A stretch of 64,000 nt of DNA, taken from positions 1 through 64,000 of the forward strand of contig JANQQP010000019.1 of assembly GCA_028285005.1 (NCBI GenBank), written 5' to 3'. This document shows, piece by piece, positions 50,631 to 59,476 of this stretch. Numbering within the stretch: the stretch's first letter is position 1; each line of letters starts with the position of its first letter. The DNA comes from Dehalococcoidia bacterium. GTDB taxonomy: Bacteria; Chloroflexota; Dehalococcoidia; Lucifugimonadales; Lucifugimonadaceae. Below the pieces are notes generated by a model. The model saw only the letters and a list, made by a program, of their open reading frames with translations, was not told the origin of the DNA and did no database searches. A program made the translations under genes and the position numbers.

Positions 50631-50990
50631 ATGGGCACCTTATTGGGGACAACCCTCGTTCTGATATCGCTGGCGGTGCTGGTATACCCGTTCTTGAGCA
50701 AGCGCGGCTACGCGCTTGCGGGTGATCCTACTATTGAGCGTCTTCGCGTAGCGCGCAGGCGCGTGTACAGGCAGATTGCCGATCTAGAAGGTGACTATCA
50801 GGCGGGTGACCTGACCGAAGTGGACTACGAATTGCAGCTGACGGAGCTGCGCCTGAACGCTGCACGGATCATGCAGCGGGAAGAGCAGCTAGGCGCAATA
50901 GAGTCCGATGCTGAGGCGCTAGAACGAGAGATCGAAGCGGCTCGCAAGGGATTGGTCGGGCCTCCAGAAGGCGGAGATACCATCAAATGA
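50631..50990 (+). CDS. CcmI-like membrane-anchored coiled-coil protein
   Basis: A 119-residue protein with one N-terminal helix (about 4-22) and a charged coiled coil. The segment RRRVYRQIADLEGDYQAGDLTEVDYELQLTEL (outline) is the CcmI-type pattern: helix, Gly turn, acidic Tyr helix. CcmI binds apocytochromes as a chaperone; the TPR domain of full CcmI is absent here. It overlaps the next gene by 4 bases and lies 12 bases after ccmF, so it belongs to the maturation operon. Confidence 0.7.
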   Translation: MGTLLGTTLVLISLAVLVYPFLSKRGYALAGDPTIERLRVARRRVYRQIADLEGDYQAGDLTEVDYELQLTELRLNAARIMQREEQLGAIESDAEALEREIEAARKGLVGPPEGGDTIK

Positions 50991-52252
50991 TTCCCGGCGC
51001 CAGGAGTGTCAGGCGAGGGGCGCGGTTGCTGCTGGCATTTGCGTTCGTTGCCGCGGTTTTTCTTGCGATTGCGCTCGGCTCATCACCGAAGCCGGCATCT
51101 GCCCAGGACTTTCCCACCGAAATCAGTGGGCAGGTCGTGCAGGGAACGCCAGGAGCGACGGTTCCGGCCGGCTTGACTGTCGTTCTGCTGGTGGTCGACG
51201 AAGCGCGGCAGGAGATCATCTCCAACGAATCGACGATCATCGGCACAAACGGTCGATTCAGTTTCACGGAAGTTCTCAGCGGTCCGGGCCTAACCTACCG
51301 TGTCGCGGCGGACGATGGCGAATACACACCTTCGGTCGACATCCGGCCCGGCGAAGACTCATTCACTGATGTTGAACTGACGATTTACGACCGCACTCAA
51401 TCGTTGGACGATATTCGCGTCTCAACGTTTTCTATGCTTGTTACCGGCATAGAGAGCAGTGACCGTCTGATGGGAGTGCTCGGGGTCATCACACTGATCA
51501 ATTCCGGAGACCGGGTCTGGATCCCGGACATCAGTGACCCGGGCCTCACAGGACTCGACCTTCTCAGATTCAATCTCCCGGAAGGCTTCACCGAGCTGTC
51601 GGTAGAGACCACGCTGCCACCGGGCAACATTCTCGACATCTCCACCGGGTTCGCAATGACTAACCCGGTGCCGCCGGGCGAGCACGAGATTCTCGTCACC
51701 TACCTGGCCAACTACGATGGCGACTCACTTGAATACCCGCTTCGACTGCCGTACGGAGCGGACCAGGTGAGGATCATGTTGCCTGAGGGCGATGGTGACA
51801 TCACCGGCCTGGGATTCGGGCCAGCAGAGGGAGCCATTGTGGTCGAAGAGGCGTACAGTGTTGTGACTGGCGAGTCCTATCCACGAGATTCGCAGTTGGA
51901 CGTGGTGTTCAGTTCCCTGCCCACTCCGTCGTTGCTTCAGAACATACAGAGCTTCTTCGATGGCCGATCGTACATCATTCTTATCGGATGGGTTGCTGCT
52001 GCCGGTATGTTCGGGCTACTCGGCTACGCGTTCTTCTTTGCCAGGCGCCGAAGCCCGGCCCTCGAACTGGCGGTCGCCGGTGACTATCCTGAGTACGGTG
52101 ACCTGAACCGAACCGAGATTGTGGAGACCATCGCCAGGCTGGATGATGAGCGGGAAAGCGGTGGGATCGACGACGCGGAGTACAGCAGCCGCCGGGCCGC
52201 ATTGACGAAAGCTGCTCTATCAGCAGACAAGGACGAAGACGACGCCGCATGA
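50987..52252 (+). CDS. exported Ig-like membrane protein in ccm operon
   Basis: A 421-residue protein. A signal peptide (cleavage near PASAQ) is followed by a carboxypeptidase-regulatory/Ig-like beta domain (about 45-130: ISGQVVQGTPG, GRFSFTEVL), a second beta region with PPGEHEILVTY, one helix (about 330-350) and a cytosolic tail. The tail ends with an IARLDDERESGG-IDDAEYSSRR pattern that resembles the CcmI-like motif in the previous gene. I do not know a characterised homologue. Four-base overlaps on both sides place it between the CcmI-like and thioredoxin genes, so a role in cytochrome assembly is likely. Confidence 0.65.
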   Translation: MIPGARSVRRGARLLLAFAFVAAVFLAIALGSSPKPASAQDFPTEISGQVVQGTPGATVPAGLTVVLLVVDEARQEIISNESTIIGTNGRFSFTEVLSGPGLTYRVAADDGEYTPSVDIRPGEDSFTDVELTIYDRTQSLDDIRVSTFSMLVTGIESSDRLMGVLGVITLINSGDRVWIPDISDPGLTGLDLLRFNLPEGFTELSVETTLPPGNILDISTGFAMTNPVPPGEHEILVTYLANYDGDSLEYPLRLPYGADQVRIMLPEGDGDITGLGFGPAEGAIVVEEAYSVVTGESYPRDSQLDVVFSSLPTPSLLQNIQSFFDGRSYIILIGWVAAAGMFGLLGYAFFFARRRSPALELAVAGDYPEYGDLNRTEIVETIARLDDERESGGIDDAEYSSRRAALTKAALSADKDEDDAA

Positions 52253-52833
52253 CACAGCGCCGGGCAATCGCAGTCGGTATAGGGGTTCCCCTCGCTTTGC
52301 TGGCTGCGCTACTAGCCTGGGGTGTAGCTCAGACCGGTGGAACTCAGGGGCGACCTGGCGTCAATGACAGGTTTGGCGAAGTCTCTCTGAGCGTTAAGCC
52401 TGACGCCGACTTTCAGTTGACCACTCTAGAAGGCGACATCGTGAGCCTTGAAGACATGCGCGGCAAGGTGGTCGTCGTAGATTTCTGGTCATCCTGGTGT
52501 GGCCCGTGCAGAGCCGAAGGACCGATTCTTGCCGAGGCCTACCGCGAGTGGAGAGAGCGTGGCGTGGAGTTCGTCGGCATTGCGGTGTGGGACGAACCCG
52601 GCCCCGTGAACGACTTTATCGATCGCAATGGCATCGAGTATGTGAACGGCCTGGACAACGGTCGCATCCTGGTGGACTGGGGCGTGCGCGGAATCCCTGA
52701 GAAGTTCTTCGTGACTGCGGACGGCGAGGTCGTCAAAAAGATCGCCGGGCCAAACACCGAGGCGACGCTTTCCCGGATTCTCACTGAGCTTACAGATCAG
52801 GCCCTGGGCATAACGACCTCGGCCGCGAGGTAG
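52249..52833 (+). CDS. ccmG: CcmG/ResA/TlpA-type thioredoxin
   Basis: A 194-residue membrane-anchored thioredoxin. An N-terminal helix (about 7-27) precedes the active site W83-C84-G-P-C87 (DFWSSWCGPCRAEGP) and the cis-Pro loop RGIPEKFFV. It would keep the cysteines of apocytochromes or CcmH reduced in the periplasm. It overlaps the preceding gene by 4 bases and ends the cytochrome c maturation run; the next gene begins 46 bases later. Confidence 0.9.
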   Translation: MTQRRAIAVGIGVPLALLAALLAWGVAQTGGTQGRPGVNDRFGEVSLSVKPDADFQLTTLEGDIVSLEDMRGKVVVVDFWSSWCGPCRAEGPILAEAYREWRERGVEFVGIAVWDEPGPVNDFIDRNGIEYVNGLDNGRILVDWGVRGIPEKFFVTADGEVVKKIAGPNTEATLSRILTELTDQALGITTSAAR

Positions 52834-52879
52834 ACGTTCATCAGATCCGAGTGTTTGTCTCGGCGACGACCAAGAGGCT

Positions 52880-54097
52880 ATGCGTACGTCATTCAGAACC
52901 AGGCCTTACATCGCTGCCGGGGTGTCAACGCTACTTGCTGTGCTGCTCGCATGTAGTTCAGCAGAGGAGCCGACGCCTACCGAACTGCCCACAGCGACCG
53001 TAGCGCCCGCACCCACGGCCTCTCCTTCTGCTGTGGCAAGCGGTGCAGCCTCGCCAACATCGAGTACCGCAACTCCTACGCCGACCATCGCTCCGAGGCC
53101 TACAGCAACTGCATCTTCGACGCCGACGATCGATCCAACCGCAACACCGACGGCTACGCCATCGCCTACTGCCACGCCGACTGCTGATCCACGGTACGGA
53201 CTGATACTGACAAGTGACGCCGTGCGAGCTGCTGAGTTATTCGGAGCGCCTGACTATATCGACTATTCCTTCAATACCGAGAACGTCGCTCCCGGCGCAA
53301 GAAAAATTCTGTATCTGAACACGGTAAATCCGGTGCCCCTGGCCTCTATCCAGGCGGCGGCAGCCAATGCGCCGGGTTCCGTCTGGTACGTGCTGGGTGA
53401 GCCGAACGCCCACGGTGTTTCCGTCAGCGAGGTCCTGATCGGACTTCACGATACGTACGCTGCAATCAAGACCGCTGATCCGACCGCTCTGATAACCAGT
53501 CCATCAATCCTGAATTTCAGCTTCAACTGCATCAACTGCGGCGGCTATTTACATGGAGCGACCTGGATCACCAACTTCTGGTTCGACTACATAGAACTGT
53601 TCGGTGAGGAGCCACCGATAGACATCTGGGCGATTGATGTGTTCCCTATCGTGTGGCCGAGCGGCGGTGATTCATCAGACGCGTTTCCAACGGTGAGGGA
53701 CGACATTGTTGTGCGGCAGATCGCCGAGTTCAGAGAATGGGTCGACTCCAGGGAATCGACTCGCGGTGACCCGGTCTGGGTTACAGAGTTCGGCCTGCAC
53801 TGGGGCTTCGAGGACTGGCAGTTCGGCGTTGACGGGTGCGATGGACAGCCGACTCCGCTGGGCGAGTACCTGACCGATGAAGTCCGGGACTACCTGAAGC
53901 GCACTTACACCTGGCTTGAAGAGAACTCGGAGCAGCTAAATATCGAGCGCTGGTTCACTTTCACGTCGTACAGAGATATTCACCGGTGCCACGGCGACTC
54001 TGGAAACGGTCTAAGCCTGCTGGACAGCGGCGATGCCTCAGGAAATCTGTCGGAAATCGGCGCCTTCTACAACGACTGGGTCCGTGGCATCAGGTAG
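52880..54097 (+). CDS. glycosidase-like lipoprotein with Pro/Thr-rich linker
   Basis: A 405-residue lipoprotein: signal with LLACS (Cys25), a long low-complexity Pro/Thr/Ala linker (about 31-102), then a TIM-barrel-like domain. VWYVLGEPNAHG and VWVTEFGLHWG are placed like the acid/base and nucleophile Glu strands of clan GH-A glycosidases (GH39/GH5-like). Four Cys occur in the domain (NCINCGG, GCDGQ, HRCHGD). No carbohydrate-binding module. It is probably anchored to the membrane with the enzyme outside the cell. Catalysis and substrate are not proven; some such proteins are non-catalytic. Confidence 0.65.
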   Translation: MRTSFRTRPYIAAGVSTLLAVLLACSSAEEPTPTELPTATVAPAPTASPSAVASGAASPTSSTATPTPTIAPRPTATASSTPTIDPTATPTATPSPTATPTADPRYGLILTSDAVRAAELFGAPDYIDYSFNTENVAPGARKILYLNTVNPVPLASIQAAAANAPGSVWYVLGEPNAHGVSVSEVLIGLHDTYAAIKTADPTALITSPSILNFSFNCINCGGYLHGATWITNFWFDYIELFGEEPPIDIWAIDVFPIVWPSGGDSSDAFPTVRDDIVVRQIAEFREWVDSRESTRGDPVWVTEFGLHWGFEDWQFGVDGCDGQPTPLGEYLTDEVRDYLKRTYTWLEENSEQLNIERWFTFTSYRDIHRCHGDSGNGLSLLDSGDASGNLSEIGAFYNDWVRGIR

Positions 54098-54108
54098 CCG
54101 CAGGCCGA

Positions 54109-54924
54109 TCAGTTCATCATCGCCCCGCCGTCGACGTTCAGTGCCTGGCCGGTGATGCTGCTTGCCCTGTCAGAGCACAGGAACGCCACCGCATTTCCAA
54201 TATCCTCGGGAGTCTGCTCTCGCCCCAGTGGGACGTTGGATAGTCGCTGCTCAAAGTAGTCGCGTCCGGACGTTTCCCCGTCGCCAGTCATTCTCAGTCT
54301 GCGATCAGCAATGTCGTGCCAGAGGTCGGTCCAGAGCAACCCCGGGCACACAGAGTTCACGTTGATCTTGTGAGGAGCGAGCTGATACGCGAAGGCCTGT
54401 GTGACGTTGATTGCGGACGCCTTCGATGTTGAGTAGTGCGCGAAGCCGGGGGAGCCTCGCCTGCCGGCCGCAGATGCGACGTTCACGATCTTTCCGGAGC
54501 CGCGTTCGATCATGTGACCTGATACCGACTTCGAGGCGTGGACGATCCCGAGCACATTGACCTCGAACACCTTGTTCCAGTCTTCGATCGACCCTTCCTG
54601 ACGCTCCGCCCAGCCTTCCGCACCGCCGACCCCGGCGTTGTTGACGAGGATGTCTACCTTCCCAAGCTCGTCGATAGCGCTCGCCACCATTTGATCTGTG
54701 GACGATTGATCTGCAACGTCGACATAGCCTGCGCTCGAGCGACCACCACTTACGCGCAATTCGTCACTGACAGACTTCGCCGCATCTACGTCCAGATCGG
54801 CCACGTAGACATCGGCGCCTGCCCGCGCCAGGCGGATCGCGATGCCGCGTCCGATGCCGTTGCCGCCACCAGTCACGATGGCGGTCCTGCTACTGAGATC
54901 GATGTAGGTTCGTTCTGTAGTCAT
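54109..54924 (-). CDS. short-chain dehydrogenase/reductase (SDR)
   Basis: Classical SDR of 271 residues. NAD(P) motif TGGGNGIGRG (about 19-28), an Asp after strand 2 (VADLDVD) favouring NAD, NNAG at about 95, catalytic Ser in NVASAAGRR, and YSTSK with the Tyr/Lys pair. The C-terminal block EDIGNAVAFLCSDRASSITGQALNVDGG is standard. It follows the paralogue at 54964 on the same strand with a 39-base gap. Its alcohol/ketone substrate is unknown. Confidence 0.88.
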   Translation of the reverse strand: MTTERTYIDLSSRTAIVTGGGNGIGRGIAIRLARAGADVYVADLDVDAAKSVSDELRVSGGRSSAGYVDVADQSSTDQMVASAIDELGKVDILVNNAGVGGAEGWAERQEGSIEDWNKVFEVNVLGIVHASKSVSGHMIERGSGKIVNVASAAGRRGSPGFAHYSTSKASAINVTQAFAYQLAPHKINVNSVCPGLLWTDLWHDIADRRLRMTGDGETSGRDYFEQRLSNVPLGREQTPEDIGNAVAFLCSDRASSITGQALNVDGGAMMN

Positions 54925-54963
54925 CCGGGTTCCAATAACTGTCTTGTCATCACGCGGGCGGTT

Positions 54964-55767
54964 CTAGCGCATAAAGAAGCCACCATCGACGTTGAGTGCC
55001 TGGCCGGTGATGTTGGACGCTTCATCTGAGCACAGGAATATCGCGGCGTCACCGATGTCTTCCGGGGTCTGCTCAGTTCCGAAAGGAATCGTGGCGGCGA
55101 TCATCTTCTCGAACACAACGCGGGGCTCGAGGCCTGCATACTGCGGGTCGTTCATCGCGTAGCGCCCACCGACCTGCTCCCACATCGGTGTCCAGAGAAG
55201 GCCGGGGCAGATGGCGTTGACGTTGATATTGTCCGGTGCTAGTTCACCGGCCAGGGCTTGCGTGTAATTGACGACGGCTGACTTGCTGGATGAGTAGTGC
55301 GGGAGCGACGGGCGACCTTCCCGGCCGGCGATAGACGCAAGATTGAGCACTTTGCCGTACTGGGCCTTTCTCATGTGGGGCACGACGGCGTTAGCTGCAT
55401 TCACGCTTCCAACCACGTTGACCTGGTACGTGAACCGCCAGTCTTCTTCAGTCGAGGCGGAACGTTCGTACCAACCCGGCGCACCGGCTACTCCGGCGTT
55501 GTTCACCAGGATGTCGATCTTCCCAAACTGGTCGATGGCGCGTGAGGCCATGGCCTGCGTCGCCTTTGGATCGGTGACATTAGTGATTTGCACCGCTGCT
55601 TCGACGCCGAACGATGACAGGTGCGAAGCCGTTTCGTTTGCCGCGTCCTCGTTGATGTCGGATACCAGGATATTGGCGCCCTGCTCCGCCATCTTGATTG
55701 CGATGGCTCTGCCGATGCCGGTAGCGCCGCCCGTTACGATCGCTACCCTGTCGCGCAGTATCAACAC
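54964..55767 (-). CDS. short-chain dehydrogenase/reductase (SDR), paralogue
   Basis: Classical SDR of 267 residues with TGGATGIGRA, VSDINEDAA (Asp, NAD-type), NNAGVAG, catalytic Ser in NLASIAGREG and YSSSK. It shares with its downstream neighbour the LLWTPMW/LLWTDLW region after the active site and the ending GQALNVDGG, so the two arose by tandem duplication and may form a hetero-oligomer or act on related substrates. The spacer to the divergent small gene is 113 bases. Confidence 0.88.
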   Translation of the reverse strand: MLILRDRVAIVTGGATGIGRAIAIKMAEQGANILVSDINEDAANETASHLSSFGVEAAVQITNVTDPKATQAMASRAIDQFGKIDILVNNAGVAGAPGWYERSASTEEDWRFTYQVNVVGSVNAANAVVPHMRKAQYGKVLNLASIAGREGRPSLPHYSSSKSAVVNYTQALAGELAPDNINVNAICPGLLWTPMWEQVGGRYAMNDPQYAGLEPRVVFEKMIAATIPFGTEQTPEDIGDAAIFLCSDEASNITGQALNVDGGFFMR

Positions 55768-55880
55768 CTGTCTCCTTTTACATCGTCAGAATGAGTGGCT
55801 GTCGGCGAGGCGGATTATACTGCGCTCCGGTTTCTTCGATGGCCCAGCGGCAAATCGTTTAGCGGCACTGGAGGTCTGAA

Positions 55881-56255
55881 CTGGCTACCAGTCGAAAAAA
55901 GGCGCTTGAGTACGCGTACTCGCTCCTCGAAAGACCGCGTGCTCATCTTCGTGTCGAGCTGGCGCAGGTGTCCGACGGAGTGGTGCTCCGTCACAACGGC
56001 CGCGTGCTGACCAGGGTGTATCTCAACCGAAGCGGGATGAATGCGGCTGCTGCGATGGCAGAGGCTTTAGGCGTGCAGATTCCCCCGGCGGGCGAAACCG
56101 TCTCGACGCTGGCGTCGACGGGCCTTCTATATCGTGTTCTCGCCATCTCTCAGATCGATTTCCGGACTGACGCCGCGTTTGAACTGGCTTCGAACCTTGT
56201 CGAAGAGGCTATCGACATGCAGAGAGGCGGCTCGGCCGCGAACCAGGCTGAATAG
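55881..56255 (+). CDS. small hypothetical protein, probable CTG start
   Basis: Frame open with coding character from CTG 55881, 6 bases after a strong GGAGG (55870-55874); this would give 124 residues (LATSRKKALEYAYSLLERPR at the N-terminus). The first GTG in frame is at 55968, which has no ribosome site and would cut off the helical N-part. The protein is soluble and helix-rich at both ends (NLVEEAIDMQRGG). I do not recognise a family. It is 11 bases upstream of an SDR gene on the same strand, so the two are probably one transcript. Confidence 0.5.
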   Translation: MATSRKKALEYAYSLLERPRAHLRVELAQVSDGVVLRHNGRVLTRVYLNRSGMNAAAAMAEALGVQIPPAGETVSTLASTGLLYRVLAISQIDFRTDAAFELASNLVEEAIDMQRGGSAANQAE

Positions 56256-56266
56256 GGAGCGCTGCC

Positions 56267-57067
56267 ATGGACCTTCAACTTACTGGTCGTAAAGCTGTGA
56301 TCACAGGCGGCAGCAAAGGCATCGGAAAGGCGATTGCCCGCGCCCTGGCTTCAGAAGGAGTCGACGTCGCTCTGATCGCACGCTCAGTCGGGCCACTGGA
56401 GCAGACAGCGCAGGAGATCTCATCTGAGTTTGGAACTCGCGCTGTTCCCATCTCCGGCGACACTGGCGACGATTCGTCCGTGAAGCGCTTCATCAGTTCG
56501 GCCGCCGAGGATTTAGGCGGCATCGACATCTTGGTCAACAATGCGGCCAGACCCGGCGGACAGGGTCCAGTTCCTCGCCTGGCAGACATGACCGATGAGC
56601 TGTTCAACGAGGATATGAACGTAAAGGTCATGGGTTACCTGAGGTGTGCGAGGGAGGCGGCGCCTCACATGGTCTCAGCCGGTTGGGGGCGAATCATCAA
56701 CATATCCGGACTGGCGGCTCGTAGTTCAGGTACGACGATCGGCAGCATGCGGAACATTGCCGTGGCCGCAATGACGAAGAACCTTGCAGATGAGCTTGGA
56801 CCCAGCGGGATCAACGTCACCGTCGTTCACCCGGGCCTCACGAGGACCGAGGCGACGCCAGCGGTGATTAGCTCAAGGGCGGAGGCCGAGGGCCGGTCCG
56901 AAGAAGAGATCGAAGCTCAGATGGCGGAAGGCAACTCGGTGCGCAGGATTATCGATGCGTCCGACATCGCGAATATCGTCGCGTTCCTGGCTTCGCCACT
57001 CTCCGTCGCAATATCAGGGGATGCAATCGCAGCCGGAGGAGGAGTTGGTCGGGCGATCCATTATTAG
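56267..57067 (+). CDS. SDR-fold protein without catalytic Tyr/Lys
   Basis: A 266-residue SDR. The cofactor motif TGGSKGIGKA is intact, with ARS after strand 2, NNAARPG and the catalytic-strand NISGLAARSS. At the Tyr-x3-Lys site the sequence is GTTIGSMRNIAVAA, so both Tyr and Lys are missing. Related SDRs with this GSxRN pattern exist in other genomes, so the change is inherited rather than a sequencing fault. It may bind NAD(P) without classical catalysis or use other residues. It lies 11 bases after the small hypothetical gene, and AGGGAG is a fair ribosome site. Confidence 0.82.
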   Translation: MDLQLTGRKAVITGGSKGIGKAIARALASEGVDVALIARSVGPLEQTAQEISSEFGTRAVPISGDTGDDSSVKRFISSAAEDLGGIDILVNNAARPGGQGPVPRLADMTDELFNEDMNVKVMGYLRCAREAAPHMVSAGWGRIINISGLAARSSGTTIGSMRNIAVAAMTKNLADELGPSGINVTVVHPGLTRTEATPAVISSRAEAEGRSEEEIEAQMAEGNSVRRIIDASDIANIVAFLASPLSVAISGDAIAAGGGVGRAIHY

Positions 57068-57117
57068 GCGTTCCTAGGCTGCAGCGCTGGACCATCACTG
57101 CGTGGCACCTCACCCTT

Positions 57118-57708
57118 TCAGGCCGCAACGGGCACCTCTACGACGGAGTTCTTGCTGGCGACACGCCACTGTTCAAGCTGCTTGCGGACCGGGTAATCGA
57201 TCCAGCCAACGCCCTGCTGTGCCGTGACAACAGCAACTCCTAGCGGGTCGCCGTTGTCGGTCCTGCGGCGTGTGACGAAAGACCATGACGGTCCCATGCT
57301 CCAGGCGAGGTCTCTGAGTGACCGGCCATCGAGCGACACATCGAGCGCTGATGAGGTCAGGATCACCATGAAGTCAGGGTTCACGGCCTGGAGCTTGCTC
57401 ATCAAGTCGATCCCGCCCGATGCACGCTCGTGATCGATACTGGAGATCACGATTCGGGGCGCCATGTTCTTGACGGCCCAGATCGCGTGGTTCTCAGAGT
57501 TGGTGATGCCGATTCCGGCTGTCACGCCGAGACGACCCAGACGGGCGAGTGTGAATGAACAGTACTTGGGGCCGCCAACGATCAGGATTTCGCAGTGCTC
57601 GTCAGCCTTCAGGCCGAACGACTCGGGAGTCATCGGGACCGCGAATCCTTGCCTGCTGGCAGGCGAGATGGACTTGCTCTTCCGCCTAATGATGCGTCGC
57701 TTTGCCAT
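57118..57708 (-). CDS. receiver-like orphan protein
   Basis: A 196-residue protein starting at ATG 57708 with GGAG upstream; an earlier start at 57771 adds an unlikely Cys/Trp-rich stretch. The N-terminus is very basic (KRRIIRRKSKS). The middle has a response-regulator-like alternation (ILIVGGPKYCSFTLARLG, MAPRIVISSIDHERASGGIDLMSKLQAVNPDFMVILTSS in outline), with the Asp of SSIDHE at the position of a phospho-acceptor and TSS for the Thr/Ser switch. The other acidic residues are weak. No output domain is visible. It is convergent with the SDR at 56267. Function unknown. Confidence 0.5.
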   Translation of the reverse strand: MAKRRIIRRKSKSISPASRQGFAVPMTPESFGLKADEHCEILIVGGPKYCSFTLARLGRLGVTAGIGITNSENHAIWAVKNMAPRIVISSIDHERASGGIDLMSKLQAVNPDFMVILTSSALDVSLDGRSLRDLAWSMGPSWSFVTRRRTDNGDPLGVAVVTAQQGVGWIDYPVRKQLEQWRVASKNSVVEVPVAA

Positions 57709-57926
57709 ATTTGCTCCAGGTGTGCTCCAAGATTGGTTAGCGCACGTGATTGCTCTGCACATAAAGCTCACACGCTGGGAACCCTGCGTCAGTTTGAGCG
57801 CAGTTCAGGTGTATGGGAAGAAAGTCCTACTGTGAGCCTCTCAAGGTGTGCGCCTAGATTGGCTGCTAACCTTTCCACGACCGGCGGCAAACGCCACCAA
57901 CACCTTTCCACCACTCGGAGTCATGA

Positions 57927-59339
57927 ATGAGCGAGTCAATCGTATTCGAGGATGCAACTGTCCTCGCAGACCGTCTCCAGAGGCGAGAGATGTCTGCGGT
58001 TGAGGTGCTCGAAACTCATCTTGCCCAGATCGAGAGCGTGAATCCGACTGTGAACGCCATCTGCACTTTGGACGCAGATCGAGCGATGGAAACCGCCAGA
58101 AAGCTGGACAACGGCCCCGTAGCAGGACCGCTTCATGGCGTTCCGATCGGCGTAAAGGACCTTTCGCCGACCAAGGGGATCAGGACGACGTTCGGTTCGC
58201 CGATCTTCGCTGACTGGATTCCAGACTACGATGCTCTGCCCGTCGAGAGGCTGAAAAATGCCGGCGCAGTCGTTGTCGGCAAGACGAACACACCTGAGTT
58301 CGGAGCGGGTTCCCAGACGTTCAATCCCGTATTCGGACCGACCTTGAACGCCTACGACACCACGAAAACCTGCGGGGGCAGCAGCGGAGGATCTGCCGTG
58401 GCCCTAGCCTGCGGCATGGTTCCACTAGCTACCGGCTCAGATCACGGCGGCTCCCTGCGGAACCCCGCGGCATGGTCAAACATCGTTGGATTCCGAACTT
58501 CGATTGGTCGGGTACCGTCCTATCCAGGCTCTCTGGGATTCAACTCGCTGTCTGTGCAAGGGCCAATGGCCAGGACGGTGAACGATATCGCGTTGCAGCT
58601 GTCCGTACTGGCTGGGCCAGACCGACGCGTTCCGAACTCCTTGCCGGAGTCGGGAGATGTGTTCACTGGAGATCTCGATCGGTCATTCAAAGGTGTTCGA
58701 GTGGCGTGGAGTACCGACCTGGGCGGATATCCGGTCGATTCGGGGATTACCCGGGCACTGGAAAAGCAATTGCAGGTGTTCGAAGAACTCGGGTGCATCG
58801 TGGAAGAGGCTAGTCCCGATCTTAGTGACGCCGATGAGATCTTCATGGCTTTCAGGGCGTACAAGTTCGCTTCGGACTACAAGAAGCACCTGGAGGAACA
58901 TCCGGAGAAGCTCAAAGAGACGGTTAGGTGGAATATCAAGGAAGGCCTGAAGCTATCTGCAATGGACCTGGCTGACGCCGAGGTCAAGCGGACGGCTTTA
59001 CACGAGAGGGCGGCCGATTTCTTCGCTGAATACGAATTCCTTCTCTGCCCGGTGACCAGCGTGCCGCCGTTCTCCATCGAGCATGAGTATGTGACCGAGA
59101 TCAACGGACAGGAACTGGAGAACTACATCCAGTGGATGGCGACCTGCTACGCCATAACCGTCACAGGAAACCCGGCGATCTCGGTTCCTGCAGGCTTCAC
59201 AGAAGACGGGCTGCCGATCGGCCTGCAGATCGTAAGCGGGTATCACAAGGACTTCGCCGCTCTTCAGTTAGCTCGTGCCTATGAAGAAGCGACTCAATTC
59301 GGAAAAACTCGGCCATCGGCGGTCAAGGTCACGGCCTGA
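57927..59339 (+). CDS. amidase (amidase-signature family)
   Basis: A 470-residue hydrolase with the Ser-cisSer-Lys triad: Lys in PIGVKDLSP, and the Ser pair in CGGSSGGSAVALACG and TGSDHGGSLRNPAAW. C-terminal SVPAGFTEDGLPIGLQIV is standard. It has no signal peptide, so it works in the cytoplasm. It resembles generic AS amidases and GatA-like proteins, but no gatB or gatC is nearby, so hydrolysis of a small amide is more likely than a role in tRNA amidation. The 218-base gap before it holds no recognisable element. Confidence 0.9.
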   Translation: MSESIVFEDATVLADRLQRREMSAVEVLETHLAQIESVNPTVNAICTLDADRAMETARKLDNGPVAGPLHGVPIGVKDLSPTKGIRTTFGSPIFADWIPDYDALPVERLKNAGAVVVGKTNTPEFGAGSQTFNPVFGPTLNAYDTTKTCGGSSGGSAVALACGMVPLATGSDHGGSLRNPAAWSNIVGFRTSIGRVPSYPGSLGFNSLSVQGPMARTVNDIALQLSVLAGPDRRVPNSLPESGDVFTGDLDRSFKGVRVAWSTDLGGYPVDSGITRALEKQLQVFEELGCIVEEASPDLSDADEIFMAFRAYKFASDYKKHLEEHPEKLKETVRWNIKEGLKLSAMDLADAEVKRTALHERAADFFAEYEFLLCPVTSVPPFSIEHEYVTEINGQELENYIQWMATCYAITVTGNPAISVPAGFTEDGLPIGLQIVSGYHKDFAALQLARAYEEATQFGKTRPSAVKVTA

Positions 59340-59476
59340 CATTCTTCGGAGTCTGTTTAGCAGTCACATGCAGCGGAAAACGATAGTCGGCTAATCTAGG
59401 TTCTCGACACTACACCCATCCTCATAGACCGCCGGATGGGCCCGATCACAGAGGCCGTTAGAAGGGACACTCAAGA

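Noticed and set aside
53020-53190. Repetitive stretch resembling a short tandem repeat or CRISPR
   Set aside because: It encodes the Pro/Thr/Ala linker of the glycosidase-like lipoprotein; unit lengths vary and there are no spacers.
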